Of a stretch of 64,000 nucleotides of DNA, positions 42,121 through 50,326 are shown in pieces. Position numbers and translations under genes: made by a program. How positions within the stretch are numbered: position 1 is the stretch's first letter; every line of letters begins with the position of its first letter. The DNA comes from Paenibacillus sp. 32352 (GTDB taxonomy: Bacteria; Bacillota; Bacilli; Paenibacillales; NBRC-103111): NCBI RefSeq assembly GCF_002042965.1, contig NZ_MZNT01000011.1, positions 1 through 64,000 of the forward strand. Direction: 5' to 3'. The notes beneath the pieces are model-generated. The model saw only the letters and a program-made list of their open reading frames with translations. It ran no database searches and was not told the origin of the DNA.

Positions 42121-42579
42121 TTGCCATTTTATGATTTGGACGCGTCGTTCGGATTTTTGCTTGGCAAAGCCTACCGGAGAATGTCTCAGCTGCTGCTGCT
42201 GAGATTCAAGCCCTATAACATAACGCCGGAGCAATGGACCATCCTGTGCCGGCTGCAGGGCAATGACGGAATCAGTCAGAAGGAGCTTGCCGCCCGGGCT
42301 GACAAGGATCCGCCTACAACAACCCGGATTCTCGATGTTTTGGAGCGAAAAGGATATGTTCGCAGAGAGATGAATGCCGAAGACCGCAGATCCTTTTGCG
42401 TCTATTCGACCCCTCTTGGCAAAGAGCTTGCGGAGAAGCTCGTTCCTATTGAGATAGAGGCGCTTCAAGACGCTGCGGGAGACATTCCGTACGCCCAGCT
42501 GGAGCTGTTAAAGCAGCTGCTCCTTCAGATCGGCAGGACTGCTGAACAGCTTCATGACTCACAAGTTCAAGACAAATAA
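42121..42579 (+). CDS. MarR-family transcriptional regulator
   Basis: A 152-residue MarR protein. The winged helix includes ITPEQWTILCRLQGNDGISQKELAARADKD, PTTTRILDVLERKGYVRRE and the wing NAEDRRSFCVYSTPLGKEL. TTG 42121 follows GAAAGGAGGAACCGAG. It precedes an MFS exporter by 47 bases, so a repressor/exporter operon with autoregulation through the 14-base palindrome is likely. MarR repressors commonly respond to phenolic or antibiotic compounds. Confidence 0.92.
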   Translation: MPFYDLDASFGFLLGKAYRRMSQLLLLRFKPYNITPEQWTILCRLQGNDGISQKELAARADKDPPTTTRILDVLERKGYVRREMNAEDRRSFCVYSTPLGKELAEKLVPIEIEALQDAAGDIPYAQLELLKQLLLQIGRTAEQLHDSQVQDK

Positions 42580-42626
42580 TCAGCACGATACAACAATGGA
42601 ACGACAGGAAGGGAACATACAACTAC

Positions 42627-43844
42627 ATGAACACAACACAATCATCGTCGTCCAGACTTTGGACGATGAATTTTATTTTTCTGACATTATGTAACTTATG
42701 CGTCTATTTAAATATCCAGATGATTACCCCGTCGCTTCCGGCTCATGTATCAAGCAAATTCGGGAGCAGCGGGACCACGATCAGCTTCGTGATCAGCCTG
42801 TTCGCCATATCGGCGATAGTTATGCGATTGTTTGCAGCCAAATTGTTTGCGATGTTTGGAGAAAAGCGTCTGATGTTTATCGGACTTATCATATTTGCAG
42901 TTTCTACCGCAGGATATGCCTTTATGCATGTTTTGGGTGCGCTGCTGGTTCTCCGCGTCATATACGGCATCGGCTTTGCTCTTGCGGGTACAGCCTTCGG
43001 GACATTAGTATCGGAGATTATTCCTAAACATCGGATGGGAGAGGGCATGGGCTATTTCGGCTTATCGACAAGCTTATCGATGTCCATAGCTCCGGTTATC
43101 GGCTTGTGGCTGCTGAATGCTTACGGCTTCAATACGCTAATCAGCGTAACCTCCGTACTAGCTCTGGTCGTCTTTCCGCTGGCGGCTTTTATCCAGTTTC
43201 CGGCGAAGCAGACGGACAGAGGTCAAGCCTCTGCAGGAAATACCTCTTCAGGACAAGCTCAAACAAAGAACGGGGTTTGGGAAAGCGGCGCCTTGTTCCC
43301 CTGCGGCTTGAATCTTCTATTATCCGTCACGTACGGGGGACTTATCACCTTTCTTGCTCTGTTCGGGAAAGAGGTCTCCCTGGGAAATGTCGGTTGGTTT
43401 TTCCTGTTTAACGCAGTAATGGTTCTTGTTGTCCGTCCTTTTTCAGGCAAGCTGTTCGACCGGAAAGGTCATGCTGCCGTCCTGCCTCCCGGAGCGTTAT
43501 TTACGGCAATCGGCCTACTCTTGTTGTCTTATACTTCCGGTATGACGCTTTTGGTTATTTCGGCGTTTTGCTATGGGATCGGCTATGGCATGCTGCAGCC
43601 GTCGCTGCAAGCGTGGACTATTCAGCGCAGTGCACCGGAAAGACGCGCGGCGGCAACCGGTATGTTCTATAATTCTATCGATCTAGGCATCGCCATCGGC
43701 TCGGTCTGCCTGGGCTTTGTCGCTGCCGGAACAGGGTATGCCGGGATGTATCGAGTCTCAGCGGTCAGTATGCTTCTGTTCCTGATTTTTTATGCCGCGC
43801 ATGTGATTGGCTCCAAGAGGAGACAGACGGTTTCCAAGCTATAA
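42627..43844 (+). CDS. MFS transporter, drug-efflux type
   Basis: A 405-residue major facilitator protein with 12 predicted helices and a hydrophilic central loop (about residues 195-215). Landmarks are PSLPAHVSSKFGSSGTTISF (loop 1), FGEKRLMFIGL (motif A region, GxxxDRxG-like but degenerate), VLRVIYGIGFALAGTAFGTL and, in the second half, FDRKGHAAVLPPG. Co-occurrence with the MarR-type gene indicates an exporter induced by its substrate. The start ATG 42627 follows CAGGAAGGG by more than ten bases, a mediocre site. Confidence 0.88.
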   Translation: MNTTQSSSSRLWTMNFIFLTLCNLCVYLNIQMITPSLPAHVSSKFGSSGTTISFVISLFAISAIVMRLFAAKLFAMFGEKRLMFIGLIIFAVSTAGYAFMHVLGALLVLRVIYGIGFALAGTAFGTLVSEIIPKHRMGEGMGYFGLSTSLSMSIAPVIGLWLLNAYGFNTLISVTSVLALVVFPLAAFIQFPAKQTDRGQASAGNTSSGQAQTKNGVWESGALFPCGLNLLLSVTYGGLITFLALFGKEVSLGNVGWFFLFNAVMVLVVRPFSGKLFDRKGHAAVLPPGALFTAIGLLLLSYTSGMTLLVISAFCYGIGYGMLQPSLQAWTIQRSAPERRAAATGMFYNSIDLGIAIGSVCLGFVAAGTGYAGMYRVSAVSMLLFLIFYAAHVIGSKRRQTVSKL

Positions 43845-43877
43845 CCAAGCTATAAAATATAGAAGCAAATTGCAGCA

Positions 43878-43932
43878 GCACCCTGACTTTCCTTTGACAA
43901 AAGCAGATGGAGAGAATTAGGGTGTTTTTTTG
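43878..43932 (+). terminator. Intrinsic terminator after the MFS gene
   Basis: CACCCT (about 43879-43884) pairs with AGGGTG (about 43919-43924), with partial inner pairing, and is followed by TTTTTTT. Confidence 0.65.
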
Positions 43933-44012
43933 TTGCTATTATGACGCTATAAATAAAATTTATCGTGATTATAATACAATTTATCGATTATATATTGCGT
44001 CATAATTTCAAA

Positions 44013-44023
44013 TGTGATATACC
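44013..44023 (+). promoter_or_regulatory. CcpN-type box upstream of gapB
   Basis: TGTGATATACC matches 10 of 11 positions of the CcpN site TRTGHYATAYW known from B. subtilis gapB and pckA. It lies about 40 bases before the gapB start. Because gapB and pckA are in one operon here, one site could repress both during glycolytic growth. Confidence 0.55.
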
Positions 44024-44061
44024 ATATATAGAAGTAATGCTCATTAACAAGGAGGCAGAAC

Positions 44062-45102
44062 ATGGCAGCAGGTGTAGGCATTAGCGGCATGGGAAGAATC
44101 GGCAGACTATTGGTGAGAAGAATTTGCTCCAGCCCCGTACCATCCATCGAACTGAAAGCGATTAACAGCATTTATCCGGTGGAAACGGTTGCACATCTAT
44201 TGAAGTACGACACGGTCCATGGAACATGGGAGGCGCAAATTTCGATTCAAAACGGAGCTTTGGTGATCAACGGGCATACGATTCAGGTAGTGTATGAACG
44301 GGATCCGGAGCAAATTCCATGGGCAAAGCTAGGCGTTCAGCTTGTTGTCGATGCTACCGGTAAATTCAATGATCGCGAAGGCGCTCACAAGCATTTGAGA
44401 GCAGGTGCCTCTTCCGTGGTCATTACGGCGCCCGGCAAGCAAATGGATCTGACGGTTGTTATGGGAGTCAACGATCATTTATATGATCCTGCCAAGCATA
44501 CTGTTGTATCCGCTGCATCCTGCACGACCAATTGTGTGGCACCGGTACTGGCCATACTCGATAAGGCATTCCAAGTGAAGAGCGGGTGGCTGACAACGAT
44601 TCACTCTTCCACATCCGATCAGAACCATTTGGATAATCCACACAAGGATTTAAGAAGAGCCAGGGCATGCACCCAGTCGATCGTTCCGACGACAACAGGC
44701 GTTGGGAAGGCGCTGGTCGACGTACTTCCGCATTTGGCACCTCATATCGAAGGGCTATCCGTTCGCGTTCCTACGCAGGATGTATCCTTAATCGATCTCA
44801 CGGTGCAAGTAACCCATCCCGCTGAGCTGGAAAAGGTAAGAGAGGTGCTGCGTACTGCTGCAAACGGCGATTTTGCCCATTATGTCGGGTATTCGGAGGA
44901 GCCTCTTGTATCGGTCGACTTTGTCGGATGCTCTAAATCCGCAGTCATCGACGGCCTGTCTGTCATGGCATCCGGGGATCAAATCAAAGTGTTGGCATGG
45001 TATGACAATGAGTGGGCTTATGCCTGCCGTGTTATAGAATTAACTCAAACTGTAGGCGAAAGGGTGGAAGAAGCATGCGAAACATCTATGGCCGTTCTTT
45101 AG
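44062..45102 (+). CDS. gapB: Glyceraldehyde-3-phosphate dehydrogenase, gluconeogenic type
   Basis: The 346-residue GAPDH has the N-terminal nucleotide fold (VGISGMGRIGRLLVRR), the active-site Cys154 in ASCTTNC, the catalytic histidine in QSIVPTTTGVGKAL/ IHSSTSDQ context and the C-terminal WYDNEWAYACRV. The first fold lacks the usual G-F-G-R-I-G spelling (GMGRIG). Placement directly before pckA, with a CcpN-type box, points to the NADP-preferring GapB that runs in the gluconeogenic direction rather than glycolytic GapA. AAGGAGG precedes ATG 44062. It overlaps the small SR1P-like gene by 28 bases. Confidence 0.92.
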   Translation: MAAGVGISGMGRIGRLLVRRICSSPVPSIELKAINSIYPVETVAHLLKYDTVHGTWEAQISIQNGALVINGHTIQVVYERDPEQIPWAKLGVQLVVDATGKFNDREGAHKHLRAGASSVVITAPGKQMDLTVVMGVNDHLYDPAKHTVVSAASCTTNCVAPVLAILDKAFQVKSGWLTTIHSSTSDQNHLDNPHKDLRRARACTQSIVPTTTGVGKALVDVLPHLAPHIEGLSVRVPTQDVSLIDLTVQVTHPAELEKVREVLRTAANGDFAHYVGYSEEPLVSVDFVGCSKSAVIDGLSVMASGDQIKVLAWYDNEWAYACRVIELTQTVGERVEEACETSMAVL

Positions 45103-45260
45103 AGTTGGGAGTTATTATTTGCAAGCATTGCGGAGAAATTATTGATACCGTCGATACCGAAAACGTCGTGACTTATTATAGCCAATGCGATCATTCACAA
45201 TGCAAGGAAAAGGAAAAGCTGCCGGTCGGAATACCGCCTGAGAAAGCTGTTTCCCTATAA
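45075..45260 (+). CDS. SR1P-like small protein (GapA-binding peptide family)
   Basis: A 61-residue protein. Its core, from LGVIICKHCGEIIDTVDTE through VTYYSQC to DHSQC, has the CxxC and later cysteines of the SR1P peptide family. In B. subtilis SR1P is encoded on the small RNA SR1, binds GapA and promotes its contact with RNase J1; SR1 is itself under CcpN control. Here the ORF starts at ATG 45075 behind GGGTGG, inside the 3' end of gapB; TTG 45105 is an alternative giving a length nearer to known SR1P. It is followed after 36 bases by pckA. The assignment rests on motif recall and context. Confidence 0.7.
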   Translation: MRNIYGRSLELGVIICKHCGEIIDTVDTENVVTYYSQCDHSQCKEKEKLPVGIPPEKAVSL

Positions 45261-45296
45261 ACGATCATATTCACCTAAGAGAGGATCCATGACCCT

Positions 45297-46877
45297 ATGA
45301 AAATAAATGAACTTATTCCAGAATCGGCCCCTTTGACCAAGGGAACTATGCATAGAAATGCTTCAGCCGATGCGTTGATTGAACACGCGCTTCTTCGCAA
45401 GGAAGGTCAGCTTGCCTCAACCGGGGCATTCGCAGTAACAACGGGCAAATATACCGGACGTTCTCCCAAAGATAAATTCATTGTGGAAGAACCGTCGGTT
45501 ATGGAGCATATTGCGTGGGGAGCCGTCAATCAGCCAATGTCACAGGTTCATTTTGAGAAGCTGTACGCCAAGGCAATGGAGTATATGAAAGATCGCGAGC
45601 TATTCGTCTTTGACGGCTTCGCAGGGGCAGACGAAGAGTATCGTCTTCCGATCCGGGTGATTAACGAACGTGCTTGGCACAATCTGTTTGTCCGTCAGCT
45701 GTTCATTCGTCCGACGGAGGAGGAGCTGGCAGCCCATAAGCCAGAATTTACCGTTATCGCTATGCCGGGACTCAAGGCAGAGCCGGAGTTGGATGGAACG
45801 AATTCGGAGACATTCATCGTCGTATCCTTCGAGCGCCGGGTCGTCCTGATCGGTGGAACCGAGTATGCGGGAGAAATGAAGAAATCGATCTTCAGCGTAT
45901 TGAATTATTTGCTTCCTTTCCAAGGCGTCTTCCCTATGCATTGCTCCGCCAATGTTGGGGAAAACGGGGATGTTGCTTTGTTCTTCGGGCTCTCGGGTAC
46001 CGGCAAAACGACCTTGTCCGCCGACCCTGACCGCCGCTTGATCGGCGACGATGAGCACGGCTGGTCCAGCCGCGGCGTCTTCAATTTCGAAGGAGGCTGC
46101 TATGCTAAATGTATCGGTCTCACCAAGGAAAAAGAGCCGCAAATTTGGGCAGCCATCCAAAAAGGAACGGTGCTTGAAAATGTAGTTCTGGATGCCGAGA
46201 CCGGTGAGGCCGATTACTCGGACAATTCGTTAACGGAAAACACGCGGGCGGCATATCCGGTTGACTTCATCGAAAATGCGCTTATCCCCGGAACAGCGGG
46301 CCATCCCGGAGTCATTATCTTCCTGACCGCAGATGCGTTCGGGGTGCTGCCTCCGATCTCCAAGCTTTCGAAGGAGCAGGCTATGTATCATTTCCTGTCT
46401 GGATATACTTCGAAGCTTGCAGGTACGGAAAGAGGAGTCACCGAACCGGAGGCTACGTTCTCCTCATGCTTCGGTGCGCCGTTCTTGCCGCTTCGTCCAA
46501 GCGCTTATGCAGAGATGCTCGGCAATAAAATCGATGAGCATCAAGCGAAGGTTTATCTTGTCAATACAGGATGGTCCGGAGGAAGCTATGGCGTTGGTCA
46601 AAGAATGAAGCTGAGCTATACGAGAGCCATGGTAACGGCCGCTTTAAACGGTAGCCTGGAGCAGGCTCAGTTTACACCGGATCCGATCTTCGGAGTCAGT
46701 ATTCCCGACCGTGTTGAGGGAGTGCCAAGCGAAGTGCTGCAGCCGCGTACAACCTGGGCCGATGCTGAGGCCTATGATGCCAAGGCACGCGAGCTTGCAT
46801 CCCGTTTCATCCGCAACTTCGAGAAGTTTGCCGATGCCTCGGAAGCGATTCGCGGCGCAGGACCTAAGCCGGAGTAA
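45297..46877 (+). CDS. pckA: Phosphoenolpyruvate carboxykinase (ATP)
   Basis: Converts oxaloacetate and ATP to phosphoenolpyruvate, the entry step of gluconeogenesis. The 526-residue protein has the usual length. Visible are GKYTGRSPKDKFIV, MHCSANVG, the P-loop GLSGTGKTT (residues 231-238), the metal-binding LIGDDEHGW and the FEGGCYAKCI block. The C-terminal NTGWSGGSYGVGQRMKLSYTR carries the substrate arginine. GAGAGGA lies about eleven bases before ATG 45297. It is in one operon with gapB and the SR1P-like gene. Confidence 0.96.
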   Translation: MKINELIPESAPLTKGTMHRNASADALIEHALLRKEGQLASTGAFAVTTGKYTGRSPKDKFIVEEPSVMEHIAWGAVNQPMSQVHFEKLYAKAMEYMKDRELFVFDGFAGADEEYRLPIRVINERAWHNLFVRQLFIRPTEEELAAHKPEFTVIAMPGLKAEPELDGTNSETFIVVSFERRVVLIGGTEYAGEMKKSIFSVLNYLLPFQGVFPMHCSANVGENGDVALFFGLSGTGKTTLSADPDRRLIGDDEHGWSSRGVFNFEGGCYAKCIGLTKEKEPQIWAAIQKGTVLENVVLDAETGEADYSDNSLTENTRAAYPVDFIENALIPGTAGHPGVIIFLTADAFGVLPPISKLSKEQAMYHFLSGYTSKLAGTERGVTEPEATFSSCFGAPFLPLRPSAYAEMLGNKIDEHQAKVYLVNTGWSGGSYGVGQRMKLSYTRAMVTAALNGSLEQAQFTPDPIFGVSIPDRVEGVPSEVLQPRTTWADAEAYDAKARELASRFIRNFEKFADASEAIRGAGPKPE

Positions 46878-46939
46878 TCACATTACTAATATTCGTTAGG
46901 CATTCTTTTCAGCAAGTAAGCCATAATGCTTTAATAACC

Positions 46940-46982
46940 AAAAAAACCGGTCTATGCGTTCATTTCGCATACCGGTTTTTTT
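46940..46982. terminator. Bidirectional terminator between pckA and hrpB
   Basis: AAAAAACCGGT plus TATGCG pairs with CGCATA plus CCGGTTTTTTT; A and T tracts on either side suit both convergent genes. Confidence 0.9.
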
Positions 46983-46996
46983 AGCATATTCTTGGA

Positions 46997-49522
46997 TTAG
47001 CCGCGCGGACGGGTTCGATTCGTAGGCATAGCCTCGAGGGGATTATCAGGCCAATAATGCTTGGGGTAACGGCCTTTCAAATCCTTCTTGACTTCGAAAT
47101 AGGCGCCGGACCAGAAGCTGGACAAATCCCTTGTTACTTGCACGGGTCTATGGGCGGGAGACAGCAGGTGCAGAGTAAGCGGAACCTGGCCCCGTCCTAT
47201 GCAGGGCGTCTCCGTCAGCCCGAACATTTCCTGAAGCCTGACTGCGAGCAATGGAGCTGCCGGATCGGTGTAGTCTATTGGAATTCGTGAACCGCTAGGG
47301 ACGACCATATGAGTCGGAGCATAAGTATCCAGCTCCCGTCTCTGTTCCCAGGTAAGCCACGATTCCAGTATATCGGCCAAATGGAGCCGTTCCAGGTCAC
47401 CCCGGTTCTTCAGTCCGTACAGGTGCGGCCCCAGCCATTCATCAAGCTTGGACAGCAAGCCTTCATCCGAAGCATCGGGCCATGCAGAATCTACCGGGTG
47501 CATGAAGCACATTCGCTGCTGCAGCTGCCTTGCAGCCTTGGTCCATGTAAGCAGGGACAAGCCTTCCTGGAGAATGCCATCGAGCAAGGCCGTGAGCATG
47601 GCATCGGGATCAGGCTGAGGAATTGGAACTTCCTTGAGGACAAGCGCCCCGATACGAAGCCGTTTACGTGCACGTACGGCCTGGGTGGAGGAATCCCAGC
47701 TTACGGTGGATTCCTGTTCGATCATCTCACTCAGATATTGCTCCATATCGCTTAGCTCCAGCGGGGCCGCAAGATGGATCCGGCTCTCTAACCCTTGATC
47801 GTCCAGCTCCGCCGCGACCAGATAGAGAGAGGAAGCCAAAGGCTGCATATCTTGAAATGCAGCCCCGCGCCCATTTTGCAGCAAGTAGCGGCCATTCGGT
47901 CTGCGCTGGCCGATCCGGTCCGGGTAAGCCAGCGCCAGCAGCAGGCCGCATGCCTCGATGTCACCTTGTGATGCGGTTTGCGGCAGCTTCAGCATCCGTT
48001 TCCATTGATTTGCTTCCGCGATCGCCCGCTTGGACGCCGCGAGATCGATTCGGAACCCTTCGTGGTAGGGTTCCATGGTTCTCTCCACGGAGGCTGCTTT
48101 GCGAAGCGCCTCTACACGCAGCCTCATGTCGGCATTTTTTCCGGCTCCGCCTTCATTTCTCAGGATGTCGCGCTCGTTCAGCAGCGCAGCCAGCTCGCAG
48201 GCGAGTACGCCTAGCCGCATAGGAATGGCTTTGAGCAGCATATGAGCGAGGCGCGGGTGAAGGCCCAGCTCCGCCATGGCTTTGCCATGCTCCGTAATGC
48301 CTCCCTTCGCATCGAGCGCGCCCAGGCCTTGGAGCAGAGCGCGGGCATGCGAGAACGCGGCGGAAGGGGGCAGGTCCAGCCAGCTGAGCTCGGCCGGATC
48401 GGCTACGCCCCATTGCGCCAGCTCCAAAGCGAGCGGCGTGAGGTCCGCCTCGGCAATCTCAGGTGCGCTATGCTCCTTGAGATTGCGATCGTCCTGCTCC
48501 GTCCACAGCCGGTAGCATACGCCCGGCGCGGTTCTCCCCGCACGTCCCCTGCGCTGATCCGCGGAAGCGCGTGAGACGGGGATCGTCTCCAGGCGCGTCA
48601 TTCCGGTGCGCGGGGAGAAACGGGGAACACGCATAAGGCCAGCATCGATAACGATGCGCACGCCTTCCACCGTCAAGCTCGATTCGGCAATCGAGGTGGC
48701 CAGAACAACCTTGCGTTCATCAGGCCGGGACGGCGAAATCGCCGCATCCTGGGCTTCCTGCGGCAAGCTTCCGTAGAGCGGAGCAATCCTCACTGCTTGG
48801 CGTGATGCCGAGCCTTGCTCGCGGAGCAGAGCTTCAACGCGCCGTATCTCACCTTCCCCCGGGAGGAAGACGAGCAGATCGCCGGGATCATGCTCCAATG
48901 CGCTTAGAATGCAGCGGACGACCGACGGTTCGATCCTCCCCTCCGTGCTGCGGCTCCAGAACCGTGTCTCCACGGGGAAGCTGCGGCCTTCACTGACGAG
49001 AATCGGCGCATCGTTCAACAGCTTGGCGACGGGCTCCGCATTCAATGTCGCGGACATGACCAATATTCGCAAATCGTCGCGCAGCAGCGATTGCGATTGA
49101 AGGCACAGGGCGAGGCCGGTATCGGCGTGCAGACTGCGCTCATGAAATTCGTCGAAAATAACGATGCCGACATCCTCCAATGCAGGGTCTGCTTGAAGCA
49201 TGCGGGTTAGCACTCCTTCCGTCACAACCTCGATACGGGTTTCGGAGCTAACCTGGCTATCGAGCCGTACCCGGTAACCTACGGTGCCGCCGACCTTGTC
49301 CCCGAGTTTGGCGGCCATGTACCTTGCCGCTGATTTGGCTGCGAGCCTGCGGGGCTCGAGCATCAGTATGCGGCGATCGGCAAGCCAAGGCTCGTCCAAC
49401 AGAGCAAGCGGAATCCGGGTTGTTTTCCCTGCGCCCGGCGCGGCTACCAGCACTGCGTTAGGACCGGAACGGAGCGTTTCTTGTAGTTTAGGTAATATGG
49501 ATTCAATAGGTAACCGATTCAT
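46997..49522 (-). CDS. hrpB: ATP-dependent helicase HrpB (DEAH-box family)
   Basis: The 841-residue protein is full length for HrpB. Motif I is APGAGKTTRIPLAL (residues 28-41), motif Ia is MLEPRRLAAKSAARYMA, motif II is DEFHER, motif III is MSATLN, and motif VI is DQRRGRAGRTAPGVCYRLW. The C-terminal HrpB-specific region ends with FFEVKKDL-like AYFEVKKDLKGRYPKHYWPDNP, typical of HrpB. HrpB is an RNA-helicase-like ATPase of unclear role in most bacteria. It stands alone, convergent to pckA. A start at ATG 49522 lies next to a GAAGAAGTG purine stretch. Confidence 0.95.
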   Translation of the reverse strand: MNRLPIESILPKLQETLRSGPNAVLVAAPGAGKTTRIPLALLDEPWLADRRILMLEPRRLAAKSAARYMAAKLGDKVGGTVGYRVRLDSQVSSETRIEVVTEGVLTRMLQADPALEDVGIVIFDEFHERSLHADTGLALCLQSQSLLRDDLRILVMSATLNAEPVAKLLNDAPILVSEGRSFPVETRFWSRSTEGRIEPSVVRCILSALEHDPGDLLVFLPGEGEIRRVEALLREQGSASRQAVRIAPLYGSLPQEAQDAAISPSRPDERKVVLATSIAESSLTVEGVRIVIDAGLMRVPRFSPRTGMTRLETIPVSRASADQRRGRAGRTAPGVCYRLWTEQDDRNLKEHSAPEIAEADLTPLALELAQWGVADPAELSWLDLPPSAAFSHARALLQGLGALDAKGGITEHGKAMAELGLHPRLAHMLLKAIPMRLGVLACELAALLNERDILRNEGGAGKNADMRLRVEALRKAASVERTMEPYHEGFRIDLAASKRAIAEANQWKRMLKLPQTASQGDIEACGLLLALAYPDRIGQRRPNGRYLLQNGRGAAFQDMQPLASSLYLVAAELDDQGLESRIHLAAPLELSDMEQYLSEMIEQESTVSWDSSTQAVRARKRLRIGALVLKEVPIPQPDPDAMLTALLDGILQEGLSLLTWTKAARQLQQRMCFMHPVDSAWPDASDEGLLSKLDEWLGPHLYGLKNRGDLERLHLADILESWLTWEQRRELDTYAPTHMVVPSGSRIPIDYTDPAAPLLAVRLQEMFGLTETPCIGRGQVPLTLHLLSPAHRPVQVTRDLSSFWSGAYFEVKKDLKGRYPKHYWPDNPLEAMPTNRTRPRG

Positions 49523-49707
49523 AGATTCACTTCTTCCTTAGACAAACAGCAAATAGATTATTCTATTGTATACGATAAGGGAAAAGGGGAACAAGTGAAG
49601 AGCGGGGTGGGGTAGAGGGGAGCAGAAAGAAAGGGCCCTTTACAGGCCCTTCATAGACAGAGGCAATATGGATGAAATGATCAATAAAGCTTCTGTACGC
49701 CAATCTC

Positions 49708-49935
49708 TTAATAGAGAGACAATGCCAGCGAGTCCCGTTCGTTGAGGGAATGAAGAATAGCTTCACAGCCAACGATTTCGATACTGATAAGGGAGTCGAG
49801 ACATTTTTTTATCGCTTTTCTTCCTTTGGTTACCTTGGATTCCAAAGCGGATTTCAATAAGTTAAACTTTTTATTTGTTTTCTCATCGGTGTACACAGGT
49901 ACGGTTTTGTTTTGGACAGTTATAAATAGTTTCAT
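49708..49935 (-). CDS. Small hypothetical protein
   Basis: A 75-codon ORF starting at ATG 49935 with GGTTGGTGA about eleven bases upstream (TTG 49938 is also possible). The product is basic in the middle (KSKVTKGRKAIKKC-like region, two cysteines) and starts MKLFITVQNKTVPVYTDEK. I do not recognise it. It lies in an AT-rich region between hrpB and the GH106-type gene and is not obviously linked to either. Coding status is uncertain. Confidence 0.4.
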   Translation of the reverse strand: MKLFITVQNKTVPVYTDEKTNKKFNLLKSALESKVTKGRKAIKKCLDSLISIEIVGCEAILHSLNERDSLALSLY

Positions 49936-50269
49936 CAATAATCACCAACCTAATATTGGATATGTAAATAGGATATATTACGATTATTAAAATAACATTA
50001 AAAAAGTTTTACAATTTTACTACAGAAGCTATTATTTTTTTCTTTCTGTCTATTAAGACGGATGATAGCTGGAAAAGGTTACACATCTAATGAAAAAAAC
50101 TCGCCTCAGCTAAGAAGCCCCATACCTTCTCCAGTCCGCTGATAGAAAGCAATGCGGTTTACGAAGTGACAAGGATTGGCCGCAGCATTTTTGGCAAGGA
50201 AGTCTCATGACTACAAAATAGTGCAAGTATTTTTCATAGAATAAGCAAAAATGTGTAATTGTGTTCTAG

Positions 50270-50288
50270 AACCTTATCCTATAAGGTT
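50270..50288. promoter_or_regulatory. Inverted repeat operator candidate before the GH106-type gene
   Basis: AACCTTAT (50270-50277) and ATAAGGTT (50281-50288) form a perfect 8-base inverted repeat around three bases, 38 bases before the GH106-type start. In the interval 49936-50326 I see no ORF; the left part is AT-rich. Confidence 0.45.
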
Positions 50289-50326
50289 ATCTATGGAAAA
50301 GGGATTACGAGACTGGAGGGATTCTC

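Noticed and set aside
49563..49772. 69-codon minus-strand ORF upstream of hrpB
   Set aside because: It overlaps the better-supported small ORF at 49708-49935 and lacks a ribosome site.
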